A stretch of 64,000 bases of DNA. Origin: Romboutsia hominis (GTDB lineage: Bacteria; Bacillota; Clostridia; Peptostreptococcales; Peptostreptococcaceae). The position numbers and the translations under genes were made by a program. The stretch covers positions 1 to 64,000 of the forward strand of contig NZ_LN650648.1 in NCBI RefSeq assembly GCF_900002575.1, in the 5' to 3' direction. Below the pieces are notes generated by a model. It saw only the letters and a list, made by a program, of their open reading frames with translations, was not told where the DNA came from and did no database searches. Below are positions 29,582 to 38,766 of the stretch, in pieces. Position 1 is the stretch's first letter. The number at the start of each line of letters is the position of its first letter.

Positions 29582-30358
29582 ATGGGAATGTATTATATAT
29601 ATTTTTTTATATTTGGAATAATATTTGGCAGCTTCTTTAACGTATGTATATACAGAATACCAAATAAACAATCAATATCAAATCCCCCATCACATTGCTA
29701 CAATTGCAAAACACGACTAAGGCCATTAGATTTAGTCCCTGTACTTAGCTGGACTTTTCTAGGAGGAAAATGCAGATACTGCAAACAAAAGATACCGCCA
29801 AGATATGCATTAGTAGAACTTCTAACAGGTATATTGTTTGTATTAGTATATAAAGTATACGGACTAAACACTATAACACTATACTACTTGTTATTAGTAT
29901 CACTATTAGTAATAATAACCTTCATAGATATAGATCACTATATAATACCCGATGGATTAATAATTTTCGGTAGTATAGGAGCTCTAGCTTTTAATATCCT
30001 AGGACAAGGAATCGGGTTAAAAGAAAGTTTACTAGGAGGGCTAATCTGTGGAGGAGGTACACTAGTACTAATATACCTGATAGAGCTATTAGTAAAAAAA
30101 GAAGTAATGGGTGGGGGAGACATCAAACTTTTTGGTATGGTAGGACTATTTTTAGGAATGAAATATGGACTACTAACAGTATTATTAAGTGTATATGTAG
30201 GAGCAATTTACGGAGTTTGTACTATAATATATAGCAAGATAAAAAACAAAGAATATAATTCAATGATACCTTATGGACCATTTATATCCATAGGAACATT
30301 AATTAATGTTCTATGTGGAACATCTATAATAGATTGGTATATGAGTTTGTTTTTATGA
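29582..30358 (+). CDS. pilD: Prepilin peptidase / N-methyltransferase (full-length)
   Basis: A 258-residue polytopic membrane aspartyl protease that cleaves and N-methylates type IV prepilins. The N-terminal domain has the cytoplasmic zinc-site pairs CYNC (39-42) and CRYC (64-67). The catalytic Asp residues are Asp116/118 in FIDIDHYIIPDG and Asp180 in the GxGD motif (GGGD 177-180). Shine-Dalgarno AAGGAG lies 12 nt before ATG 29582 (ATG 29588 is an in-frame alternative). A second, shorter peptidase follows. It is separated from pilT by 181 bp with no recognised gene. Confidence 0.93.
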   Translation: MGMYYIYFFIFGIIFGSFFNVCIYRIPNKQSISNPPSHCYNCKTRLRPLDLVPVLSWTFLGGKCRYCKQKIPPRYALVELLTGILFVLVYKVYGLNTITLYYLLLVSLLVIITFIDIDHYIIPDGLIIFGSIGALAFNILGQGIGLKESLLGGLICGGGTLVLIYLIELLVKKEVMGGGDIKLFGMVGLFLGMKYGLLTVLLSVYVGAIYGVCTIIYSKIKNKEYNSMIPYGPFISIGTLINVLCGTSIIDWYMSLFL

Positions 30359-30370
30359 TTAGATAATATA

Positions 30371-30400
30371 AATAGGGTCAATAATTAAATTGACCCTATT
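30371..30400 (+). other. Hairpin between the two prepilin peptidase genes
   Basis: AATAGGGTCAAT (30371-30382) pairs perfectly with ATTGACCCTATT (30389-30400), loop of 6 nt. No T run follows, so it is a weak terminator at best. It ends 14 nt before the ATG of the second peptidase, which lacks a visible Shine-Dalgarno. Confidence 0.6.
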
Positions 30401-30414
30401 ACTATGTTTAGATT

Positions 30415-31044
30415 ATGATATATATAGTATTAATTTCAATAATAACATCATATATATGCAATAAAAAAATATATAAAATATGTGATGAACTTAATCAAAA
30501 TAAGCTAAATACAATAATAATTTACACATTAAATCTGTTATCAATGTCTTTAATCTACTACAAATATGGAGTAAACGCAGAGTCAATAAAGTACTTATCG
30601 CTAATACCATTTATAATAGTTATATCAATAATAGATTATCATACTACATATATATATGATATAACTGTACTTAGTGGTATAATAATTCAAGGTGGAATTT
30701 TTCTAATTACAATAAAGTATGATGTTAACACAATGAGCCATATCATTGCACTATTAATAGGACTTATTGTACCATATATATTAGCCACAACAACAAAATC
30801 ATTAGGACAAGGAGACATAGGCGTATACTGCTTATGTTGTTTTGTATTAGGGCATAACTATTCAATGTATTTAATCGCCTTATCATTTATTTTAGCTTGT
30901 CCGTATTCGATATATATACTTTTGTATAAAAGTAATAAGGAGAGGAAAATACCATTTGCACCATTTATATCTTTAGCAACAATAACAATAATAATAACAA
31001 ATTATGATATATTAAATTTATATTTTGGCATAATAAGTAAATAG
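30415..31044 (+). CDS. Short prepilin peptidase lacking the N-terminal zinc/methylase domain
   Basis: A 209-residue, strongly hydrophobic protein with about six membrane segments. It retains both catalytic positions of A24 aspartic peptidases: Asp74 in [11 protein letters not shown] and Asp134 in GQGD (131-134). It lacks the CxxC...CxxC module of the full-length enzyme, as do TadV/FppA-like or second peptidases. C. difficile is known to carry two prepilin peptidases beside pilT, which this pair resembles. No clear ribosome site is visible ahead of the ATG; pth starts 13 bp downstream. Confidence 0.85.
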   Translation: MIYIVLISIITSYICNKKIYKICDELNQNKLNTIIIYTLNLLSMSLIYYKYGVNAESIKYLSLIPFIIVISIIDYHTTYIYDITVLSGIIIQGGIFLITIKYDVNTMSHIIALLIGLIVPYILATTTKSLGQGDIGVYCLCCFVLGHNYSMYLIALSFILACPYSIYILLYKSNKERKIPFAPFISLATITIIITNYDILNLYFGIISK

Positions 31045-31057
31045 AGGAGGACAAAAT

Positions 31058-31618
31058 ATGTACGTAGTAGTAGGGTTAGGTAATCCAGGCAAGAAATATG
31101 AAAAAACTAGACACAATGTTGGTTTTGATGTTATAGATATTCTTGCAAAGGAATATAACATATCAGTGACGAAAATAAAGCATAAGGCCTTAATAGGAGA
31201 AGGAAGAATAGGTTCTGAAAAAGTTCTATTAGTTAAGCCACAAACATACATGAATTTAAGTGGTGAAACTTTAATAGATATATATAAATACTATAAGGTA
31301 GATTTGAGCAATATAATAGTAATATATGATGATATTGACTTAGATGTGGGTAAACTAAGAATAAGAAAAAAAGGTAGTGGTGGAACTCATAATGGTATGA
31401 GATCGATCGTTAAGTGTTTAGGTTCAACAGAATTTCCAAGGGTTAGAGTTGGAGTATCTAAGCCTATGCCAGGCCAAGATTTAGCAGATTTCGTTCTTTC
31501 AAGATTTAGAAAAGAAGAAGTTGATGATTTAGAAAGAGGTCTTGAAAAAGCATATCATGCTGTTGAGACTATAATAAAGGAAGATATAGATTTATCTATG
31601 AACAAATATAATGGATAG
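31058..31618 (+). CDS. pth: Peptidyl-tRNA hydrolase
   Basis: A 186-residue enzyme that recycles peptidyl-tRNA (SpoVC in B. subtilis). [17 protein letters not shown] has the conserved Asn9 and the catalytic His19; the [24 protein letters not shown] region carries the substrate loop. Shine-Dalgarno GAGGAGG precedes the start. It is followed closely by mfd (15-bp gap), the pth-mfd order being conserved in Bacillales and Clostridia. Confidence 0.96.
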   Translation: MYVVVGLGNPGKKYEKTRHNVGFDVIDILAKEYNISVTKIKHKALIGEGRIGSEKVLLVKPQTYMNLSGETLIDIYKYYKVDLSNIIVIYDDIDLDVGKLRIRKKGSGGTHNGMRSIVKCLGSTEFPRVRVGVSKPMPGQDLADFVLSRFRKEEVDDLERGLEKAYHAVETIIKEDIDLSMNKYNG

Positions 31619-31633
31619 TGAGGGGGAATTAAT

Positions 31634-34600
31634 ATGAATGATGTATTTGTATACCCTTTGCAAAATTCCAAAGAATATAAAGAAGTTATAAACTCTATAC
31701 AGAAAAACAAAGGCTCATTACTTATTAATGGGCTTTTACCTGTACAAAAACCTCATATTGCATATTCACTATACAAGGACTTATCTAGACAAATGATAAT
31801 TATAACAAGTAGTGATTTAGAGGCTAAAAAAGTATATGATGATTTAAACTTTTATATTAAGGATAAGGTGGAGTATTTAGGTTTTCAAGATATTTACTTC
31901 TACCATTTAGATGCAAAGGATAGAAATGAAGAAGCTAGAAAATTAAAGGTGTTGCTAAAATTGGCTAAAGGTGAGGAAATAATTTTGGTAACATCTATTG
32001 AAGCTGCTTTAAAAAAATATATACCTAAAGATGTTCTTTTAGAGAATATATCAACGCATAAGATAGGTGATACTCTAAATGTAGAATTACTAAGTGAGAG
32101 ATTAGTTGAGTTAGGATATGAAAGAGTTTCTAAGATAGAAGGTTTTGGTCAGTTTAGTATAAGGGGAGGAATAATAGATATATTCTCTCTAGAATACACA
32201 AATCCAATTCGTATTGAACTATTTGATGATGAAATAGAATCTATACGAACTTTTGATGTTTTTACGCAAAAATCTATTGAAAAGATACAAGAATTTTCTA
32301 TAACTCCGTCTAGAGAGTTTATATACCCTAAAAATATAGATGAATTTGTGGCTAGAATGAAAAAAGACGTTAGTAAGCATACAGATGATGATGTTTTACA
32401 GAATATAGATAAGATATTTAATAAGACTTACTTTGAAGGAATAGAAAATTATATAGATTATATATATACAGATGAAAATAAGAGTATTTTTAATTATTTA
32501 AGTGAAGATGCAATAGTATTTATAAGTGATATAAGCAGACTTAAGGAAAGATGTGAAAATTATATACATACTTTCAAAGAAAATTATAAGGTAAATCTTG
32601 AAAGAGGATTGGCACTTAAAAATCAAGGGAAACTTTTATATCATTATTCAGATTTAGAATTTATTGCATCTAATAAAAAGTTTGTAATAAACACTTTACT
32701 ACCAAAGCCTATAAATGATTTTAATATAAAATCAATTGTAAACTTTGAGGCTAGGGAAATACCAACTTTTAATGCTAAGGTAGATATATTAGTAGAGGAA
32801 TTAAATAGATTAAAATACAATGGATATAAAATAATTTTAGCTACGAATACTCTTGATAGAGCTAAGAAATTAAATTCAGATTTATTGGATTTAGGGCTTG
32901 AATCAACTATCTCAGAAAGTAGGGATATAGAGATAAAATCGTCTCAAATAATAATAATACCAGCTCGTATAAGTAGTGGATTTGAGTATAAATCTATAAA
33001 GTATGCAGTTATAACTGATAATGAAATGATAGGTGTACATAAAAGAACATCGTCATCTAAGTCTAAAAAATCTAAAAAAGGTAAAAAAATAGAATCTTTC
33101 TTAGAGTTAAGTGTAGGAGATTATGTTGTACACGAGAATAATGGAGTTGGTAGATACACAGGAATAGAGCAAATAACTGTGAATGCCGTAAAAAAAGACT
33201 ATATGAAGATAGTCTATCAAGGTGGAGACAATTTATATGTACCAATAGACCAAATGGACAAAGTCCAAAAGTATATTGGGGTAGAGGAAGAGAAGGTAAA
33301 GCTTAATAAATTAGGAACAAATGAGTGGACTAAGGCAAAAGCTAAGGTTAAAAAAGAAATAGAGGATATGACAAAAGACCTTATAGAGCTATATGCTAAA
33401 CGTGAAAAAGTAAAAGGTTACAAATTCTCTGAAGACACTCCTTGGCAGCTAGAGTTTGAATCATTATTCCCACATCAAGAAACAGATGACCAACTAAAAG
33501 CCATAGAAGATACTAAAAAAGATATGGAATCAGATAAAGTTATGGATAGACTTGTTTGTGGAGACGTTGGGTATGGTAAAACTGAGGTAGCTATAAGAGC
33601 TATTTTTAAAGCTTGTATGGAGCAAAAGCAGGTTGCAGTATTAGTTCCAACGACAATACTAGCTCAACAGCATTATAATACTTTTAGGGAGCGTTTTGAT
33701 AATTACCCAATAAGAGTAGAAGTATTAAGTAGATTTAAAACTCCTAAGCAACAAAAACAAATAATTGAAGATGCTAAAAAAGGTTTGGTGGATGTACTTA
33801 TAGGTACTCATAGAATAGTTTCTAAGGACATAAACTTACCTAACTTAGGATTAGTTGTTATAGATGAAGAGCAGAGATTTGGAGTAAGACATAAAGAGGC
33901 TCTTAAAAAGATAAAATCAACAGTGGATGTATTAACTTTATCAGCAACACCTATACCTAGAACACTACACATGTCGCTAAGTGGAATAAGAGATATGAGT
34001 GTTATAGAAGAGCCTCCTCAAGAAAGACATCCTGTAATAACTTATGTTACAGAAGCAAAAGAAAGTGTTATACAAGATGAAATAGAGAGAGAACTAGCAA
34101 GAGGAGGTCAAGTATTCTTTGTATATAATAGAGTAGAAAGAATTGAAGAAATGGCTAGTATGATACAACGTTTAGTACCAGATGCTCAAGTAGCCGTAGC
34201 TCATGGTAGAATGACTTCTAAAGCTTTAGAAGATATAATATTAGGTTTCTTAAATAAAGATTATAATGTATTGGTTTGTACAACTATAATAGAAACTGGT
34301 ATGGACATATCTAATGCTAACACTATGATAGTATATGATGCAGATAAGATGGGCCTTGCACAACTTTATCAGTTAAGAGGTAGGGTAGGAAGAAGTTCAA
34401 GACAAGGCTATGCTTATCTAATGTATGAAAAGGATAAAGTATTAAGTGAAGTAGCAGAGAAAAGACTTAAAGCTATAAGGGAGTTTACAGAATTTGGTTC
34501 TGGGTTTAAAATAGCTATGAGGGACCTTGAAATAAGAGGTGCAGGAAATATACTTGGATCTCAGCAACATGGGCATATGGCTGTAATAGGATATGATTTA

Positions 34601-35020
34601 TACGTCAAGATGTTAAATGAAGCTATTAAAAAGGTTAAAGGTGAGGCTATTATCGAAGAAATAGATGTAGAAATAGATTTAAGTGTAAATGCTTATATAC
34701 CAGATAGTTATATAAGTGATGAGTTAATGAAAATAGAAATGTATAAAAAAATTGCATCTATAGAAGATAAAGAAGATATGAAGGAAGTAGAAGAGGAATT
34801 AGAGGATCGATTCTCTGATATACCTAAATCTGTTAAATGTTTATTAAGAATAGCATATATAAAAACATTGTGTAAAAAGCTAAAGATAGAAAAAGTTAGA
34901 CAGTTAAAAGATGAAATAATACTTGCTCCAATAACAAGATACAAAACAAGTGAAAAAATAGGGTATAATATAGTGATTGAGTTGGAAGAACTATTAGAAA
35001 AGATGTGTAGTATAAAATAA
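31634..35020 (+). CDS. mfd: Transcription-repair coupling factor
   Basis: A 1128-residue translocase that removes stalled RNA polymerase and recruits UvrA. Domains in order: UvrB-like N-terminal region (~1-330) with GGIIDIFSL; RNA polymerase-interacting CarD-like domain (~485-560) with LSVGDYVVHENNGVGRY; helicase motor with Walker A GDVGYGKTE (Lys649), DEEQ box VIDEEQRFG, SATPIPRT and QLRGRVGR; and a C-terminal D7 domain. Slightly shorter than the B. subtilis protein. Shine-Dalgarno GAGGGGG is present. Confidence 0.97.
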   Translation: MNDVFVYPLQNSKEYKEVINSIQKNKGSLLINGLLPVQKPHIAYSLYKDLSRQMIIITSSDLEAKKVYDDLNFYIKDKVEYLGFQDIYFYHLDAKDRNEEARKLKVLLKLAKGEEIILVTSIEAALKKYIPKDVLLENISTHKIGDTLNVELLSERLVELGYERVSKIEGFGQFSIRGGIIDIFSLEYTNPIRIELFDDEIESIRTFDVFTQKSIEKIQEFSITPSREFIYPKNIDEFVARMKKDVSKHTDDDVLQNIDKIFNKTYFEGIENYIDYIYTDENKSIFNYLSEDAIVFISDISRLKERCENYIHTFKENYKVNLERGLALKNQGKLLYHYSDLEFIASNKKFVINTLLPKPINDFNIKSIVNFEAREIPTFNAKVDILVEELNRLKYNGYKIILATNTLDRAKKLNSDLLDLGLESTISESRDIEIKSSQIIIIPARISSGFEYKSIKYAVITDNEMIGVHKRTSSSKSKKSKKGKKIESFLELSVGDYVVHENNGVGRYTGIEQITVNAVKKDYMKIVYQGGDNLYVPIDQMDKVQKYIGVEEEKVKLNKLGTNEWTKAKAKVKKEIEDMTKDLIELYAKREKVKGYKFSEDTPWQLEFESLFPHQETDDQLKAIEDTKKDMESDKVMDRLVCGDVGYGKTEVAIRAIFKACMEQKQVAVLVPTTILAQQHYNTFRERFDNYPIRVEVLSRFKTPKQQKQIIEDAKKGLVDVLIGTHRIVSKDINLPNLGLVVIDEEQRFGVRHKEALKKIKSTVDVLTLSATPIPRTLHMSLSGIRDMSVIEEPPQERHPVITYVTEAKESVIQDEIERELARGGQVFFVYNRVERIEEMASMIQRLVPDAQVAVAHGRMTSKALEDIILGFLNKDYNVLVCTTIIETGMDISNANTMIVYDADKMGLAQLYQLRGRVGRSSRQGYAYLMYEKDKVLSEVAEKRLKAIREFTEFGSGFKIAMRDLEIRGAGNILGSQQHGHMAVIGYDLYVKMLNEAIKKVKGEAIIEEIDVEIDLSVNAYIPDSYISDELMKIEMYKKIASIEDKEDMKEVEEELEDRFSDIPKSVKCLLRIAYIKTLCKKLKIEKVRQLKDEIILAPITRYKTSEKIGYNIVIELEELLEKMCSIK

Positions 35021-35039
35021 AATTAAATGAGGTGTTCAA

Positions 35040-36044
35040 ATGAAAAAACTAATGTCAGTTGCAGTAGCTATGATGGTAGGGTTATCTGTCACAGCTTGCT
35101 CAAACTCGCCTAAAGGTGATGGTACGGTAGCTACAGTTAATGGTCAAAAGATAACTGTTAGTGAATACGAAACAACTCTAGCGTTATACAAGCAATCAGT
35201 AGAGGCTATGTATGGAAAAAATGTATGGGACACAGAAGTTGAAAAAGGCGTTAAATATAGAGATAAGTTTAAAGAAAATATCTTAGACCAAATGATAAAT
35301 GTAGAAGTAGTATATGAACAAGCAAAAAAAGATAATTTACTACCTACTAAAGAAGAAGTAGACAAAAAATATAATGAATTAAAGAAAAATATAGATTCAG
35401 ATAAAGAGTACAAGAAAGATATGGAAAAAATAGGAGCTAATGATGAGTTCCTAAGAACTCAACAAGAACAAGATTTAGCTGTTCAAAATTATAAAGAACA
35501 TTTTGATAAGACTATTAAAATATCTGATGAAGAAATGAAAAAGTATTATGAAGACCATAAAAAAGACTACTACAAAGATGAAGTTAAAGCATCACATATA
35601 TTAGTTTCAACACAAGATAAAAATGGAAAGCCACTTTCTGATGAAAAGAAAAAAGAAGCTAAGAAAAAAGCAGAAGATCTACTTAAGAGAGCTAAATCAG
35701 GAGAAGAGTTCTCAGAACTTGCAAAAGAAAATTCTGACGATCCAGGTTCAGCAGCACAAGGTGGAGATTTAGGGTACTTTAGCAAAGGAATGATGGTTCC
35801 TGAATTTGAAAAAGCAGCATTTAATCTTAAGCCAGGTGAAATATCAGACATAGTAGAAAGTAGCTTTGGGTACCATATAATAAAAGTTACAGATAAAGTA
35901 AATGAACAAACTCCATATAATGATGTAAAAGATTCAATAAAAACTATATTACTTAATGAAAAATTCACTGAACAAGTAACTAAACTTACAAAAGAAGCTA
36001 AAATAGAGAAAAATAAAGATGTATTAGACAAAATAAAAATATAA
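35040..36044 (+). CDS. PrsA-like foldase lipoprotein (parvulin peptidyl-prolyl isomerase)
   Basis: A 334-residue exported lipoprotein. The signal peptide ends in lipobox VTAC with lipidated Cys20. A SurA-N-like helical region (~30-165) precedes a parvulin/rotamase domain (~170-290) with KASHILVST, GGDLGYFSKG, MVPEFEKAAF and FGYHIIKV. It helps fold proteins outside the membrane. It starts 19 bp after mfd with Shine-Dalgarno GAGGTG, so probably co-transcribed, and ends at a terminator. Confidence 0.92.
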   Translation: MKKLMSVAVAMMVGLSVTACSNSPKGDGTVATVNGQKITVSEYETTLALYKQSVEAMYGKNVWDTEVEKGVKYRDKFKENILDQMINVEVVYEQAKKDNLLPTKEEVDKKYNELKKNIDSDKEYKKDMEKIGANDEFLRTQQEQDLAVQNYKEHFDKTIKISDEEMKKYYEDHKKDYYKDEVKASHILVSTQDKNGKPLSDEKKKEAKKKAEDLLKRAKSGEEFSELAKENSDDPGSAAQGGDLGYFSKGMMVPEFEKAAFNLKPGEISDIVESSFGYHIIKVTDKVNEQTPYNDVKDSIKTILLNEKFTEQVTKLTKEAKIEKNKDVLDKIKI

Positions 36045-36049
36045 ATATA

Positions 36050-36080
36050 AAGGCTATGCAAATTATGCATAGTCTTTTTT
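36050..36080 (+). terminator. Terminator after the foldase gene
   Basis: AGGCTATGCA (36051-36060) pairs with TGCATAGTCT (36066-36075, one G-U), followed by T residues. Confidence 0.85.
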
Positions 36081-36143
36081 GTATATTTTTCTTATCATTG
36101 GTAAAAATAAGCTTAAAGTAATTTATGGAGGGATAAACTAAAC

Positions 36144-36683
36144 ATGAGAGCGACAGGAATTGTTAGAAGAATAGATGATTTAGGAAGGGTTGTTATTCCT
36201 AAAGAAATAAGAAAAACTTTAAGAATAAGAGAAGGAGATCCTCTAGAAATATTCACAGCTAAAGATGGAGAAGTAATCCTAAAAAAATACTCACCAATTG
36301 GAGAGTTAAATGAATTTTCTCAAGAATACACAGAAACTTTAGGAGAAACACTTGGTTTAGGTGTTGTTGTTACAGACTTAGATTCTATAATAGCTGTTTC
36401 TAAATTACCTAAAAAAGAATATAAAGAAAAAAGTATAAGTGATGAATTAGAACAATTAATAGAAAATAGAGAAACAAAAACTAGTAAGGATACTAAGCTG
36501 ATACCTTTACATAAAGATGACAGCATGGATTATAAAAAACAAATTATAATACCTATAATAAGCTCATCAGGTGACTGTATAGGATCAATAGCACTAGTAG
36601 CAAAAGAATCAGATGATATGTCAGAAGCTGAAGAAAAAATATTAAAAATAGCAGCAAACTTCTTAGGAAAGCAAGTACAGTAA
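36144..36683 (+). CDS. spoVT: Stage V sporulation protein T
   Basis: A 179-residue transcription factor acting in the forespore with sigma-G. The N-terminal AbrB-type swapped-hairpin DNA-binding domain (1-50) has ATGIVRRIDDLGRVVIPKEI, and a GAF-like C-terminal domain occupies ~55-179. In B. subtilis it tunes sigma-G genes; in clostridia it influences sporulation and spore coat assembly. mfd-(foldase)-spoVT-yabM order matches B. subtilis apart from the foldase gene. It is followed by a terminator. Confidence 0.96.
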   Translation: MRATGIVRRIDDLGRVVIPKEIRKTLRIREGDPLEIFTAKDGEVILKKYSPIGELNEFSQEYTETLGETLGLGVVVTDLDSIIAVSKLPKKEYKEKSISDELEQLIENRETKTSKDTKLIPLHKDDSMDYKKQIIIPIISSSGDCIGSIALVAKESDDMSEAEEKILKIAANFLGKQVQ

Positions 36684-36696
36684 AAGATATAAAGTC

Positions 36697-36725
36697 AAAG
36701 ACCCAAATAAATTTGGGTCTTTTTT
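36697..36725 (+). terminator. Terminator after spoVT
   Basis: AAAGACCCAAAT (36697-36708) pairs with ATTTGGGTCTTT (36711-36722) with minimal loop, followed by T residues. Confidence 0.9.
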
Positions 36726-36943
36726 ATAGGGAATATTAAATTAAATTTTTAAAATGTTGAAAAACTGTAAGTATAAGTAATATCAATTGATTTACATATA
36801 TATAAAAGTAATTTAGATTAAGATACAAAGTCGTTTGGTTCATCAATAAAGCTAATTATTTAAAGTTATAGTAATATATTGAACATACTATTGAATATAT
36901 GATATATTAAAGTTTGTTATACAAAAAATATGGAGGTCGTGTT

Positions 36944-38557
36944 ATGAGTAATAACAAGAACAAAGACTCGTTCTTAAAAGGTGCCCTTATACTTGGATTA
37001 GCAGGTATAATTGTAAAGATAATGGGGGCATTCTTCAGAATACCTCTTGGAAACCTAATTGGGGCAGAGGGGATGGGATATTATCAAGCTGCATATCCTG
37101 TTTACACTTTATTTTTAACACTAGCAACAGCAGGATTTCCAACTGCACTTGCAAAGTTAGTATCAGAAAAGAACGCAATTGGAGACCATAAGGGTGCTCA
37201 TAAAATATTTAAAGTGTCATATACAGTTTTATTTATAACTGGTTTAGTGGCATTCTGTATATTCTTCTTTGGAGCAGATTACATAGTAAATGACATAATG
37301 GAAAATCCAGGTGCATACTACGCTATGATGGCTATATCACCAGCGCTTTTATTCGTACCAATGATGTCATCTTATAGAGGATATTTCCAAGGTAAAAGAG
37401 AAATGACAAAGATAGCTATATCTCAAATCCTTGAGCAGTTCTTCAGAGTTATATTAGGGTTAGGATTAGCTTACTATCTAATGAATAATTATGGTCCAAA
37501 ACTAGGAGCTGCAGGGGCTATAATGGGGGCTACAATAGGTGCAGTAGCATCTATAGGTTATTTAATACTAGTTTATTTAGGACAAAGAAAACAACGTAAA
37601 TATGAGAATGAAGCTAGTGCTCATTTCAAAGACGAATCAGTGTCTAGGATAATGAAAAATCTTCTAGTAGTAGCTATACCTATAACAATAGGTGCATCTG
37701 TTATGCCTTTAGTAAATATGATAGATAATGTAATAGTTATTAGAAGACTTACAGAAGCAGGATATACTCCTGGTCAAGCATTAGCGTTATTTGGGCAATT
37801 AACAGGATTAGCTATGTCTATAATCAACTTACCATCAGTTGTTACAATATCTATGAGTATGAGTTTAGTTCCATCTATATCAGAATCATATGCTGTTAAC
37901 AACAAAATTAAGGCAAGAAAAGATACAAAGACAGCTATAAAAGTAACTTTACTAATAGTTTTACCAGCAGCATTTGGTATTGCATCATTAGCAGGTCCAA
38001 TAATGCATTTATTATATCCTAAAGAGCCAGCATACGTAGGAACTATATTATTAGTACTTACACCATGTATAATATTCTTAGGATTAATACAAACAATGAA
38101 TGGTATACTTCAAGGTATGGGTAAACCAATGGTACCTGTAATAGCTTTATTAATAGGTATGCTATTTAAGGTAGTAATAAGTTATACATTAACAGGTATA
38201 TATGAAATAAATGTATTAGGTTCAGCTCTAGGTACAGTTACTGCATATCTAGTAGCAGCGCTAATCGAAATCATTTACATAAGAAAAGTGATGAAAGTAA
38301 AATTCTCACCAAGTGAATTTATTATAAAACCACTAATAACAGTTATAAGTATGTTTATAGTTGTTAAGTTAAGTTATGGATTCTTATTTGGAATATTAGG
38401 TAATACATTATCTACTGTAATCTCAATATGTATAGGTGCTGTCATCTATGGATTAGTACTTATATTTATAGGTGGAATTAAGAAAGAAGAATTATTAACT
38501 ATTCCAAAAGGTGATAAACTTTATAGAATACTTAAAAAATTTAATCTTATGAAATAG
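36944..38557 (+). CDS. MOP-superfamily polysaccharide flippase (YabM/SpoVB/MurJ-like)
   Basis: A 537-residue polytopic membrane protein with about 14 hydrophobic segments, matching the Firmicute SpoVB/YabM group of lipid-linked oligosaccharide flippases (MurJ relatives). N-terminal ALILGLAGIIVKIMGAFFRIPLG and the loop YRGYFQGKREM are family hallmarks. ATG 36944 lies 6 nt after GGAGGT; the in-frame TTG at 36914 precedes that site. The position between spoVT and mazG is that of yabM in B. subtilis. The lipid II or spore-cortex precursor substrate is inferred, not seen. Confidence 0.9.
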   Translation: MSNNKNKDSFLKGALILGLAGIIVKIMGAFFRIPLGNLIGAEGMGYYQAAYPVYTLFLTLATAGFPTALAKLVSEKNAIGDHKGAHKIFKVSYTVLFITGLVAFCIFFFGADYIVNDIMENPGAYYAMMAISPALLFVPMMSSYRGYFQGKREMTKIAISQILEQFFRVILGLGLAYYLMNNYGPKLGAAGAIMGATIGAVASIGYLILVYLGQRKQRKYENEASAHFKDESVSRIMKNLLVVAIPITIGASVMPLVNMIDNVIVIRRLTEAGYTPGQALALFGQLTGLAMSIINLPSVVTISMSMSLVPSISESYAVNNKIKARKDTKTAIKVTLLIVLPAAFGIASLAGPIMHLLYPKEPAYVGTILLVLTPCIIFLGLIQTMNGILQGMGKPMVPVIALLIGMLFKVVISYTLTGIYEINVLGSALGTVTAYLVAALIEIIYIRKVMKVKFSPSEFIIKPLITVISMFIVVKLSYGFLFGILGNTLSTVISICIGAVIYGLVLIFIGGIKKEELLTIPKGDKLYRILKKFNLMK

Positions 38558-38620
38558 AAAAACACTACTATAGAACATCATATGTTAAAATAATTATAGT
38601 TGTTGTTAAATATAGTCAAA

Positions 38621-38662
38621 AAATTATGCCTAATACTAATAAGAATTAGGCATAATTTCCTT
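38621..38662 (+). terminator. Terminator after the flippase gene
   Basis: AAATTATGCCTAAT (38621-38634) pairs with ATTAGGCATAATTT (38645-38658), T-rich end. Confidence 0.82.
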
Positions 38663-38766
38663 AAAATTAAATAAAAAGGCAGATTCATGAACATAATATT
38701 TATGAATTAGATAGTACATATTTATAAGATAACTAACAATTGAAATAAATTAAGAGGAGTGGTATT

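Noticed and set aside
35570-36070. Reverse-strand frame of 166 codons opposite the foldase gene
   Set aside because: Shadow of a lipoprotein gene with clear parvulin domain; no ribosome site.
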